Positions 44,708 through 56,200 of a DNA stretch of 64,000 nucleotides are shown piece after piece (positions within the stretch are counted from its first letter, which is position 1; every line of letters begins with the position of its first letter). The position numbers and the translations under genes were made by a program. The DNA is taken from NCBI GenBank assembly GCA_017506865.1, contig JAFCMP010000479.1:620001-684000 (forward strand), written 5' to 3'. The notes under the pieces were generated by a model. The model was not told where the DNA came from. It saw nothing but the letters and a program-made list of their open reading frames with translations, and made no database searches. The DNA comes from Tribonema minus. Taxonomy: Eukaryota; Sar; Xanthophyceae; Tribonematales; Tribonemataceae.

Positions 44708-47700
44708 CTGGTGCATGGTCTGAAGGAGGACATCAGCGACATGGCCTACCTGGGCACGCAGATTGACTCACGATACGGCGCTGACTCGTAAGTTGCCAAG
44801 GCAAAGATGCATACATTAAGTGCAGTTGTGCTGATGCAGTGCTGTTGATTTGTGCTACGCAGTGCACTATCCCAAATGCTGTAGTGGCTGCGTAAGAGGC
44901 TGCTGGTGATATGTTCTGCCGACACATCTCTGCTCCGGTTTGTCATCAGCTTTTCTGATGAATGCACACGGAAGTGCTTGCCCGGATGAACAGCCTGCTT
45001 CGTTTTTTGACACTTGCCCCACAGATATGTATACCTCTCAGAGGCAAATGCAGGCCCCTTCAAGACGCTGGACGGCATAGATGAAGGTGGCAGCCGCTTC
45101 TTTGAGGAGGTGATGAACCTGGTGGAGCGCCCTATGCTGCGCACAGCCCGCAAGGTACATGTCCAAGTTCAGGATCACATGTTTCAGTGTGCTTGAGTTA
45201 CATGGTAGGTGCACAGAGAGCACCTGATTTGATTAGCAACAGCAAGATTGCGCTGGGGCAGACGGTTTGATCCCATACTACCTCACTGGGGCCGGCTGTT
45301 TGTACCAGATCACAACGATCACAAATGTTGTTAGCAGTGCATTTTGATTATCTGGTAGTGCAAGCGCCTGTCTGCTGGATGCGCAAGCACCCTTGGCTTG
45401 AATGTTCAGTTTACAAACTACTGTATTGCTTGTGACCTTATTCATTGGAGTGACTTATCCTACAGCTCACAATGCAACTGACGTCGGTACATTGTTACTC
45501 ATGTTCGTTCCACATGTGCTGACAATGCTGCTCACAACATAATCTTGCGCATTTGCAGATCAGCTTTGTGGCACACGGCATCGGGGGCTTGTATGTGCGC
45601 TTTGCTCTGAAACGTCTGTACGAGAGAGGTGTGCTGGGCGGCCGCCTATCCCCAATCAACTTCATCACATTCGGGACTCCACACCTTGGGACGCTTACCT
45701 CAGCAGCTGGCGTGGTGAGTGCTTGCAAGACACCATGAGCATCCATGCAAACACATACTGCATGAATGAAGTTTGCTGCGCACCAGTACCCCTCTGTGAA
45801 GCATGTTGTTTTCCTTGTGGGATGCCTGGCTCCTACTGGTCATACGGACGCAGGCGCAGCCCCCGCTGGCAAGCCAGCGTGGATGCTGAGATGATATAGT
45901 GACAAACTGCATGGCTTGACGCCATTGAGAGCACTGATCACAAGTGGTGAGAAGTGGAATGGTTGCTTTGGTCCGCCCACTGTCATTGCTATTCTAATCG
46001 GAAGTCTATATCATCACAACTAGCAAGGCTCACTGTCTAAAAGCGCTCTTGTGCACGGCCGCAGTACCAATGGTCCTGTGCGCAGCGTGTATTGCATACG
46101 CTGACCCATAAAGTGTTGTGCTTGTTGACAGATGGGCGCTCTGATTGAGGGGCGCACATCAGCGCAGTTGAAGCTCAAGGACGGAGATGAGCGCTTTGGG
46201 AGGCCGCCCCTGCTCGTTGAGATGTGCAACAGGGAGTACGTGGCGGCGCTGGGTCGCTTTGCTGTGCGCAAGCTGTACGCAAACGTGCGGTTTGACAGCA
46301 TGGAGCTCTACAGCGCGTCCATCAGACTTGATGACCCCTACATGGGGTTGTCTGACATGCAGCTGGTGAGCAAACAATATGGTGCTGGATGCAAGATATG
46401 CTCACTCTTTAGTTCTTCGTGCATGCTTGTTGGCCGGAGCTTTTGTTTATGATGCACACGTATGGGCAGCATGGCTGTGACCTTCGAATGCGGAAGCATG
46501 CTTGCAATAGATTTCAGCCCCAAAACACTGCGCAAGGTTACTGGTATGACACTCATTTCCAGCACATAATCATCACTGTCAGGTGCTGAAGCCCGGGGCG
46601 CACTTGTAGCGGCACACCAGCACTGCCTTGAACGTAGTACTCCGCACCTCATGCCAAGCCTGTTTGCGCTGCGTTGTTGGTGCTTTGCAGGCAGCACGCA
46701 TTACTCCCCAGTATACGCATGTGCTGGTCGACGCAGAAGACCATGCGGCAGCCAATGCAGGGGCAGGACAACAGCAGAGGCAGGTTGTAGCGCCATTCAG
46801 GCCACAGCTGGCCGGCCAACTGTCGGACAGGTGAGGAGAATTCCCATTTGTTTGTGTTTCCTGCAATTGTTGTTGTCGATGGCAATTTTCTGCTACGGTG
46901 CTGCTCACAAGTCATGTTGGAAGCGTGAGCGCATCATTAAGCTGACCTGCTGCATTGCCGCACTTCAGCAGCACAGCCATCACACAAGTACTTGAAGGTG
47001 TCATAGAATCGTGCTGCGCTGCAGATGCCTGCATGGCAGCCCCCAGCACGCATGTTGTATTGCGCTCTGCGATTTGCAGTTGCCAGACTTCGGCATCCTT
47101 CACAATAATCAGTAATCGTTCTGATTCAACGCCGCAAAGCACGTGAAGCGGCAAATAGTCTGCGGGCACTCGCAATTCTTGTGCACGGGAGTGTGCGTCA
47201 CGAGCCACAGTGCTTGCACGACGCAACAGAGACTACAGCCAGGGGTGTGCGACAAAACCTCTTTAGCTTTTTGTGCAACTGGTTTTGGCATTGGGTTCGG
47301 ACCGGAACTGTTGAACCCGCCGGAAGCACGGACCTCATTTGAGGCAGGGTGACAACCCAGACAGGTTGTGACGCCATTCTGTGCATGATACTTGCATACA
47401 TCGTGCTTCAAACTGATGGTTGCAGCTTGTTCATTGCTGTCACAGTAGTTGTCACACACCCCCACCTCACCGCCCCCTGGCCCTGACCCTAACCCTAGCC
47501 CTGACCCAACCCTAACCCTAAGCGCAGCAGCTGGTGAGGTCACCAGTAAGTGATACCAAAGCCTCCAGAAGCAGCAATTCTTTCGCCAACTTGCTCAGAC
47601 ATCATATCTGACGTGCTACAGGGCAGCAAGTGGTGCTCAACAGCCAAAAACCGTGAGTTATACGTGTTCAATAGAGTTCAGACAGTCCGGGCGCCCCCCT

Positions 47701-48196
47701 ATCGACATCGGAACCCGTCGGAACTCAAGGTTGGAACCTGAGGCTTTGAAACCCTAAGGTTCTGGCGCCCACCCTGACTACAGCAGACATTGTGTGTAGA
47801 TAGGCTGCAGTAAGACTCTACTCTCTCCAGTCCTAGTGGGCATCAGCACAGCATCACGCGTAATCTGCTGCAGGATGCAGCAAAATACAACTGTGCCGAC
47901 TCACAACCAGTAGATGCGGCACAGAACAAAAAAATGCCTCCCTACGTTGCGGCTCTTTGTCCATTCCATGACGAGACAACAGGCACACTGACGCTGCATT
48001 CGCCCGTGCTCGCCGTCGCACCAGGCGCATTTGGGAAGATGGTGCACAGGCTCTGATGGACATCGGTTGGCTGCGAGTGGACATATACAACCCCAAAGGC
48101 CTCAGCCCACACAAAGACCTTGTGGTGGCCACAGTGTGGCTCAACAAAGAGGGCATGGACATAGTTCGGCACTGCGTGGACACTGCGCTCACATAG
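44708..48196 (+). CDS. DUF676 (FAM135/plant type) lipase-like protein lacking the nucleophile Ser
   Basis: Six exons join in phase: 44708-44787, 45025-45154, 45559-45714, 46132-46365, 46691-46830 and 47983-48196 (TAG). They encode the C-terminal alpha/beta-hydrolase domain of the plant lipase/FAM135 family. Recognisable parts: SEANAGPFKTLDGIDEGGSR, the nucleophile elbow region ISFVAHGIGGLYVRFAL, NFITFGTPHLGT, LKDGDERFGRPPLLVEM, RKLYANVRFDSM, YTHVLVDAED and the end GWLRVDIYNP, SPHKDLVV. In most relatives the elbow reads HSLGG or HSxGN. Here the Ser position is Gly (cac ggc atc ggg ggc). The C-terminal His region (PHKDLVV) is kept. The protein is therefore probably not an esterase of the usual kind and may act by binding. 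The N-terminal exons lie upstream and are uncertain. Confidence 0.82.
47481..47521. repeat. Interstitial CCCTAA telomere-like array
   Basis: About seven imperfect units (ccctga, ccctaa, ccctag) end in aaccctaaccctaagcgc, the same end as at 13993-14026. It lies in the last intron of the DUF676 gene. Confidence 0.75.
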
Positions 48197-48492
48197 CATG
48201 GCTTTGTTGCAAATAAATCACACACATGCCAGATCAACATGGCAGGCACTGCAGTCCAAAAACAGTTTGTGCTTGTACTGACACCACCAGTGCACTTTGG
48301 ATGTCATGCATGCCACGCATTCAGCGGAGTCAGGCAAGGTTGCGTATTACATCAAGCAACAAAATATGATCCGTGGACTGGTGTTTGCTCCTCAAGGTTC
48401 AGCTATACATGCTCATTCCATTTGTGATGTGATATGCATTTACATGTTCTGCATGCTGTCATGTGCTATCTATCATACAATGCCAGCGCTGG

Positions 48493-51035
48493 CTAGCAGA
48501 TGGTCAAACCACCCTCCATCAGCAGTGTCTGTCCACACAGTATGTTTGATGCGTCACTGCATAGGTACACTACCATGTTGGCCACCTGCAGGCATCACGC
48601 AAGCATACAGGCAAAAAACGGCAATCCATGGTGGTGAGAGCTTGATTAACTGATCAACATTGTGCAATATATTGTAAACACAACATATGCAAGTAATGCA
48701 GAAACATGCTGCACAAAATTCTCAGCTGCCAGGCCCATGTAGGTGAAGTGTTGCTTTTGTACATGTCAATTCCATCATCTCACTGAAACGAGAAGAGAAG
48801 TGAGAACTGTCATGCAAACACGTTGTTGAAACACATGATGGGTATAATTATCATGCTCCTGACATCCTGCTGCAGCAGCTGCTGCTGTACTTGATGAAAG
48901 ACGCAGGTCGCAATTACTTGATTGTACTTCAAGTGGCTGACATCATCCGGCGAACCAGAATGGATAAGGTTGTGCAAGGTCATGCTCGTATGGTGCATTT
49001 TGCTTCACCTACATGAGAGGCATGGACGAAGCAGAGTGGCCAGTTTTAAGCCCCTGAGTATTCATTGAGAGCCAGGTCAGGTCAAAGATGATTCTGCCAG
49101 CATGATGACCAAAGCACTGTCCCAAGTAGATCAGACGAGGTAGCAACATTCATAGCCTCGCCCCAATCACTGAACACTTGACAAGCAAAACACCGAAGTC
49201 AAGTGCATGTTGTACTTCAATTGCAAATTACAGTGCCACATTCTCTTTCATGAAGTACGCACCTCATCAGGCTCGGCAAATCTCCCAATGGGTGTGCGTT
49301 GCCGCATAGGTTCGCCGGCAGCCCCACCCCACACTCTCTTGCCCATCTCGGTCATGACAACGGTGGGGCCGATAGAATTGGCTTGTATGTTGTGCTTTGC
49401 CCACTCAACCGTCATGACGCGTGTAAGTGCATCAATGGCTGCTTTGCTAGCGCAGTACGCCGCATGGTCAGCTATGCCTATGGTGCCAGCCTGTGCGCAG
49501 AACAGTAGGCAGACAGGTGTGGATGATGGTAAATAAACCATTGAGAACTGCTTGTCATGCTTGCACCTTTGTTCTTCCACACCAATGACCACATGTGCTC
49601 AATATCAAATTGGTATCAATTGGTACGATATTGTGATTCAGGAGTCAGCGTGGTGGAAGTTGGAGGCAATTTCATACTTTTTGAAGCATATCTTCTTGAT
49701 GTGGCAGGGCTGGTGCACCCCACTTAAAAAGCTGACATTTGTTGACATTTCCTGTTCATTAGAGGCACAAAGCAGTGCACATGCGAAAAACCTGAGCGCC
49801 TGCTCCGCACTCCACCATGTGCCAAGGCACCCATTGACCGACACTAAATTGAGGAAGGCAAGCGTAACGCATGGCAGGTAGATGCATTGATCAGCAACCC
49901 ACGCTTCAAAATAGACAAATACCTCTGACGTCCCTCATGCTAACATGAAAGTGACATCTGTACTGCGCATATGAGCATATATTGCATATCTTACCTGTGA
50001 ACTTATGTTGATGATCTTCCCAGCCCTCTGTTCAATCATACCCGGCGCACAGGCCTGCGCCATCAGAAAAGGGGCCCTTGCATTTACCGCCATCACTTTG
50101 TCCCACGCTTCCACGCCATATTCAGTTAACGGTCCCAGTAGTGCCACGCCAGCTGCAGCAAATGAGCAACAGTGTGAACAGCGGCGCCTGGTGACACATG
50201 ATAACGCTGGTGTCACAAGTCTGGTACAGCTGACATCAAGAGCAACTAGAACGTTGATGCTCATGCCTTCTCAGTGTCAGCGCAGTAGGTAGAGTCAGAC
50301 AACCAGCTCTCACTTAAAATTGTGCAAGATAATTCTATAGGAAGTACTGGAAGGATGAAGGATGGACTGCAAGATGATCACCAAACAACTCTCTTGTGCA
50401 GACTGCAGAAGTGCACAGCTGTGCACATACTGTTTATGACTGATGAGTGAGTGTCGATCACGTGTCAATCACCATGCAAGCCAGACAGCACACTCACCGT
50501 TGTTCACCAAGATATCAACATGCCCATCTGCCCAAGCCACCTGCAGGCAGAATACAACATGTCACAGAGCAATTACTTCAAAAGGGGTTCGTGTGATGGA
50601 GAATTATACCAGGCACAAGAGGCTCGCGCTCGTGCTCACCGCAGCTTTACCCGCACTGATGGTCGCATCAGCGCTCTCCAAATCAGCTTGAATAAAGTCA
50701 GCGGAACCTTGAAGGAACTCATGGGTGTCCAGCATAGCGTCAAATTTGGCTTTGCTCCTCGCCACCACTGCACAAGACGCGCCAGCTTTGACCAGCGCAC
50801 AGGTGATTGCCACGCCAATTCCGTCATTGCCGCCAGTTACAACTGCCCGTCGGTTTGCTAGAAGAGTTGGCCGAAATGGGAATGTATCATCAGAGCTCAT
50901 GGTTGTACATCTGCGCCGGCAGCTTCTGCCAGAGCCATGCTTGAGCCCTGACCTTAAATGCTGGCCGACATTGCTGAAGGGGCGCAGAGCCAAAGCGCTT
51001 GAGAGCAGCATCTGCAGGGCCCACGCCATGTGCAT
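48493..51035 (-). CDS. Short-chain dehydrogenase/reductase, polyol/xylulose type, organelle-targeted
   Basis: Five exons join in phase: 51035-50640 (ATG), 50540-50498, 50152-49995, 49490-49263 and 48585-48493 (TAG), giving 305 residues. Residues 1 to about 45 are rich in Ala, Ser and Arg without acids (MAWALQMLLSSALALRP, RSCRRRC), a likely chloroplast or mitochondrial presequence. The Rossmann domain has the cofactor motif TGGNDGIG (67-74), NNAG (145-148), NISS with the catalytic Ser near 197, and Y211-x3-K215 in YCASK. After it come GPTVVMTEMGK, RFAEPDEVANMVVYLCSDAS and a final EGGLTIC. The PTVVMTEMG and EGG ends most resemble bacterial D-arabitol dehydrogenase GolD and L-xylulose reductases, so an NAD(P)H-dependent sugar-alcohol/ketose reaction is likely; the substrate is inferred. 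It converges tail-to-tail with the DUF676 gene, 296 bases apart. Confidence 0.9.
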
Positions 51036-51282
51036 CCTGCTAAGATATTGGATCGATCAACCTCACTTCAAGTGCAACCTCAACATAAAGTTGAAGTCGT
51101 GACCCGAGGAAACTGGCTCTCTCATCGAGTTGCAGCGCCACTGCCATGCGGAGAGTTGCAACGATGTGACATAGGCATCCCCTTTGGCGCATCGCACATG
51201 GACGCTCGACATTGCTGGAGGTGACATTACTTGAAAAGTGCACGTGCGGCCAACCTACTCGTTCCTAGTGGTACACGCTACG
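51036..51282. promoter_or_regulatory. Shared upstream region of two divergent genes
   Basis: This 247-base gap lies between the start codons of the minus-strand dehydrogenase (51035) and the plus-strand WW-like gene (51283). It must hold both 5' UTRs and any promoter elements. No specific box could be assigned. Confidence 0.35.
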
Positions 51283-52065
51283 ATGAACGCGCTTCATGAC
51301 GAACCCGACCCAACGTCTATCCCTTCGAGAGCCGATCGACACACCAACGAGTATGCAGCACGTATGGTGTACCTGGTTGGCGACCAAAAACACCCCTACA
51401 ATGGCCCTATCCCTGATCCAAGAAGCAGGTGCGTGCTGGGCCACTGCATGGGCTGAATGAACAGAGAACAAATACGAGATTTGCTGGTCGCTTTGAGCGG
51501 TTGACGTTCGTTCGTGTCATGCGCAGGGAGCCTGCTGACAGCACTACTGTATCGTGCCTTTCGCTCCAGGTCGCTGAAGCCGCCTGCCCTCTTCATGACT
51601 CGGCAGCAAGCGAAGGTGAACGCTGCTCTATGCGGGTCGACGCTGCTACGTTCCGACACTGAGGCAAACTCCAGCACGGCAACCGCGACCGAAGCGAAAC
51701 CAGAAATCAACACTGGCAGGAGAGCCAAGAGGCAAGGGGGGCTTAAGAGGAGAAGCAGGACAGGCGCAGAGGCGTTCAATGAGGATGCGTGGAACTGGAG
51801 CCTGATGGAGCAGGCGGGAGTGCGGTTCTGGGTCAACAAACTGACTGGCGAAGCCACAGACGAATGTCCATATCCGGAGTTACTGCAGCAGGCGGATGCG
51901 AGCGATGCAGAGTCTTGCGCACATTTGAGCAGCAAGGAGCGCCTGTCCATGTATATGCGCAGCAACACCGACATTGCGACTGGCGCCAGTGTGTATGACC
52001 GTAGAGATTATGAAGAAGCCATGTGGGAGTTGGACGGCAAAAAGACTTTACAGACAGTTGCATGA
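51283..52065 (+). CDS. Small protein with a WW-like motif, unidentified
   Basis: Two exons, 51283-51428 (ATG, MNALHDEPDPTSIPS) and 51570-52065 (TGA), join in phase 2 and give about 213 residues. The middle is Lys/Arg-rich (RRAKRQGGLKRRSR). It is followed by NWSLMEQAGVRFWVNKLTGEATDECP, which resembles a WW domain in its central strand pattern (aromatic, N, TGE, P), though the first Trp spacing is not typical. The rest is acidic and polar. An alternative acceptor at 51526 would shift the frame and stop early, so the 51570 acceptor is preferred. The gene starts 247 bases from the divergent dehydrogenase gene, so the two may share a promoter region. Function unknown. Confidence 0.6.
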
Positions 52066-53130
52066 TTCGTGTATATATATTAGTGACAAATGAGCGCTGC
52101 TTTTTAAACATTACGGTTTTCACGCTTCTTGACACTTTAAAAGGAAGTACAGTGTGTCATTCCCCATTCGATCTTCAAAAGTCCATGCCCCTCTTGTTGT
52201 GTTTCTTGAGCTGCTGTCAAACAAATGCATTCAATCGTTTTCCACAAACTTTGCCAGGAGGTAGGCCCCTATTTAAGTGACATATTTGGAGACTTTCACC
52301 TTCAGCACACCAGTCTATTGGCATGAAAAAACGTCAAGCAACTACAGTATGCTCAAGCAGTCCGCTGACTCAGGTTTGCCAACTGCTTTGGAGGCAATGA
52401 GACAGCCCATGAACAAGTGGCATGCTGTTTGTCATGGTGTGTGCAGACACAGAGTGGTTCAGAAAAACACAACAGTCGTGGTCAGCTTTGTGCAGCAACA
52501 CGTAGCGTTGAGTCTTCTTGGGACTGTTTGTATCAACAGCCGTTCAGAAGCGCCTACGTTGTTGCAGAAAAGACAAGCAAGGTGTACACCACACATCATT
52601 GATGTATACACTGCGTGTCAGCGGAGCATCCAGCCCTCTATGCATCAAAAGCGCAATGGGCACGCCATCATAGGCGTCATGCACGCATTTTGCAAGTATG
52701 CGCCCCCTCGGGTGCTGTTGACATGACGCACGTCAATGTACGACAAGGAGGTGGAACTGCGCCTGAGACCACTGAGCTACAAGACATGGTCACAACCACT
52801 ACAACTAACAAAAACTGCATAACAGAAAACCAGGCTGGGAGGAACTGGTTGGTTGCGATTTGCATGCACCCAGCCTGGCAGCAGAGCTGCTTGAGGGTTC
52901 CAAGACATCTAGCAGCAGGCGCTACCAACAAACCTCCCCCGCGTTGCACACAACGGGGGGAACAAAGTGAAGGTGGCTAGACAGGTTAGGACTAGAGTTG
53001 GCGCACGTTCATGGCACAACTGCGCAGTCAGGGTGCCGGGGGCCATGGCATGGGCGAGGCAGCTAAGGGCTGAACGCTATTACAAAAGCAAAGCAACTGT
53101 GCATGACCTACTGTGCACGCAAGTAGCCTT
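52066..53130. other. No recognisable gene
   Basis: Contains the 3' flank of the WW-like gene and AT-richer spacer up to the C-run. Frames here are short and lack coding-like codon use. Confidence 0.45.
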
Positions 53131-53242
53131 CCCCCCCCCCCCCCCCCCCCGCCCCCCAACTTGCCAGGAAAATGAAGTTGTATATTATGTCCTGGACCGC
53201 ATGGGCTGCGCGCACGATAAATCGGGCTTGCAATAACTAAAT

Positions 53243-56200
53243 CTACGGAGGAGCCGGCGGTTCGGCGCTGGCCGGCGAGGGCCGCGGCACTTGCAACAGT
53301 GCGATGCGGCGGTAAGCGCTGACGTCGCCATCAGGGGCAATGACTGCGTTCCAGTTGTCGATCACGACACGTGTGAGCGCGCGCTGTAGCGCGAGGGAGG
53401 TGCGGCGGCGCCAGAAGGCAACGCGCTGCGCGAGATTGTAGCTGCCCTGCGAGCTCTGCTCGGCGAGTGCGTGTAGCAGCGCTTGGGTGTCGCGTGACAT
53501 AGCGCCGAAGTGGTCAAAGGCTGCGGAAAATAGGGTGTGTGTAGTGGGGTCCAGGGCCCCTGAGACTACGTATGTGTCTATCTTTTCCTGCGAAGCCGAT
53601 TCAAGCACGCGCTGCACATCGCGCGCGCCCCCCTGAGCCTGACGGAGGCGGGAGGGGCATGAGCTGTCACGTATGGTGACGTCTATGCAACAAGCTACTT
53701 CAAAGCCGCCGCGCAGTTTAGTGCACCGGCCTGCTGCTACCGCGTCGGCGCTCGGCTGCACTTTAGGGACTGGAAGGCAGACCTGGTTGCTGCCAAAGAC
53801 GATGTCCATGAACTTGTTGAACCCGTGGCGCGCCGCGTAGCGGCGGAAGGGGGCAAGGGTGTCCCGGTCGAGACCGCGGAGGTGGGCCACCTGCTTGAGC
53901 AGCTGAAAGAGCGCGTCTGCGAGCAAGTTGTGTCGCGTGACGTTAAGCCCTTGTGTGCAGCGGCGCAGGTGGGCACCCGAGTCCACTGGTCTATGGCACT
54001 TGGGGCACCGCGCCGCAGCGGGGGCGGGGCGCTCCACGCCCAGGTGGCGCCGCAGCGTCTCGCGGAATTCCGGCGGGGACATGGTCTCCGCTGGGTCAGT
54101 GCTCGGCAATTGCGCCAAGAAACCCATGGCCCCCTTAGAGGCGCCGCTGCGCCACGCCGCGACTGCTTCCAACGCATTTGCTGCTTCAAGCCGACGCAGC
54201 TGCGTGGCGGCGAGCGCTGCGTCTAGCACCCGTGATAGCGCCGCTTGACGCCGCGGCAGCACGGCGGCCGGCGGGGCCTGGGCAGAGCCTGGCTCGCGCG
54301 CCACCGCTGGCGCAGCAGCGCGGCGCGCGCCGGCGCGAGTCCGCATGCCCGGCCCCGCAGCTCCGCCTGCCCGTTGCAGCAGATCGCGCAGCGCCCGCCA
54401 TGCGCCGTCGTCCTGGCGCCAGTCCTGGTACCAGACCGTGGGCAGGAGCAGTGCGAGGGCCGCTGCAGCCTCATCGCTGCCGCTGCGCAGCTGCTGCAGG
54501 CAGGTAGCTATCTGGGTGAAGGTGAAGCCATAGCGGGCATGCTCTAGGACGCGGCTGCGTGCCGCGACTGGAAATGCCGCCAGTGCCGGCCCCATGCACT
54601 CGAGGGAACGTGCAGCAAATGCGGCACATGCACGGGGCGCCGCGCCCAGCACGCCAAAGCCACCACTCCCCAGCCGCAGATGCACGCGTACCTGCTGATG
54701 TGCTGGTAGCGTCACTGGGGCCTCGCCACCCCAGTCGGCGCCGCGTACCCATGCCACTGCCGCCGCCCACAGAGAGGGCGGCGCCGCCGCCGCCGAAACC
54801 GCCGGCGGGCCGCGGCAATCGTCACCCGCCGCCGGCGCGCGCTGGTGGGCCGGCGGCGTAAGACCCGCCGATGGCTCCTGCGCCAGCGCGGCCACGGCCG
54901 CTAGCGTGATGGCGTCGAAGCGCCGTAGCTCCTCGTGCGTGAGGGATGGCGCTGTATTGCGCGAGACATGCCCTGCGCGGGCGGGGACGGCAAGACGCAG
55001 AATGGAGAAGGCAGCCTGCACATCCTCCATCTGCACAAGCTCCGCAACCAGGCGGTCGGTGCCGGGGGCACGAAGGGTCGCCGCCACTTGCGCGCGCACG
55101 AAGCCCTCGGTGCCGACCGGCACCCCCATCAGCGTGATGCCGTCGTCACATACTGGTACGGGGACATTGGCGGCGGCAAAGACGGCGGCGGCGCGCTCGC
55201 GGGCGCCGCCTGAGGCCGGCACCACCGCCGCGCATTTCGTGACGTTGACCTGAATGTTGAGCTCGCTCAGCGCCTGTTGTATGAAGCAGAACGCGCGGCC
55301 AACGTGGTCGAGCACCGGCGCGTCACAGCTGGGCGTCATGATGGTGAGGTCATCGAGGTAGCCCGGAAGCGCCAGTTGCGGGAACTTGGCGCGGGCAGCC
55401 ACCATGGTGCCGCGCAGTGCCAGCGCGAACAGCAGCGGCCCCAATGGGTCGCCCTGCTGCACGCCCTGTTGGGAGAGGATGATGGCGGCGTCGGCGTGCC
55501 CATCTAGGCCAAATTGTAGCCAAGGGGCCCGGCCGGGGCCGTAGATGTGCTCGACGTAGCCGTACAGGCCAGGCAGATGCTCGGCCACCGCGGTGAGGAC
55601 TGCCGAGCGCGACAGCGCGTTGAAGGCATTACTGCCGTCAATGGCAAGGAGCACGCCGCCGCACTCATGCGTGAGCTGCGCCATGAGCGCCACTCTCTCT
55701 GCGCCCCCCCGCGCGCCGACCCCAAACTGGCCAATTGGTTCCAGCAGCGCGGAGACGCGGTCCCGGGTGTCCGTGCAGAAGGTGCGGGCGAACAGGCGGC
55801 GGATGGTGTCGCCGCACGCGATGGGGCGCGCCTTCTCGCCCACAGCGCTGAGGCGCGCGGCCGCGTGAAGGCGCCAAAAGGGGGCGGGCAGCGCGGCGGG
55901 GGTGGAGTACACCGCGGTACCCAGCCACGCCAGCAGCTCAAGGAGCCAGTCAACCGTGCGCCCCGACGTGTGCGCCGTGTGCCGGACGCACTGCTGGAGG
56001 TGGGAGTTGCGCAGCCCAGAGGGACCGGCGGCCGAGCCAGGGTTGGCGGCGAGGATGGCCTCGCGTAGCCCGTCCGCCGTGAATGAAGCGCAGTTGAGTG
56101 GTGCCGGCGCCGCCAGCGCCGCCGCCGCCACCAAGCTGCGCGCCCGCGATGCCGCGGCATCCAGCTTCGCAGACGCATCGCCAGCTGGGTGTTTAGCCTG

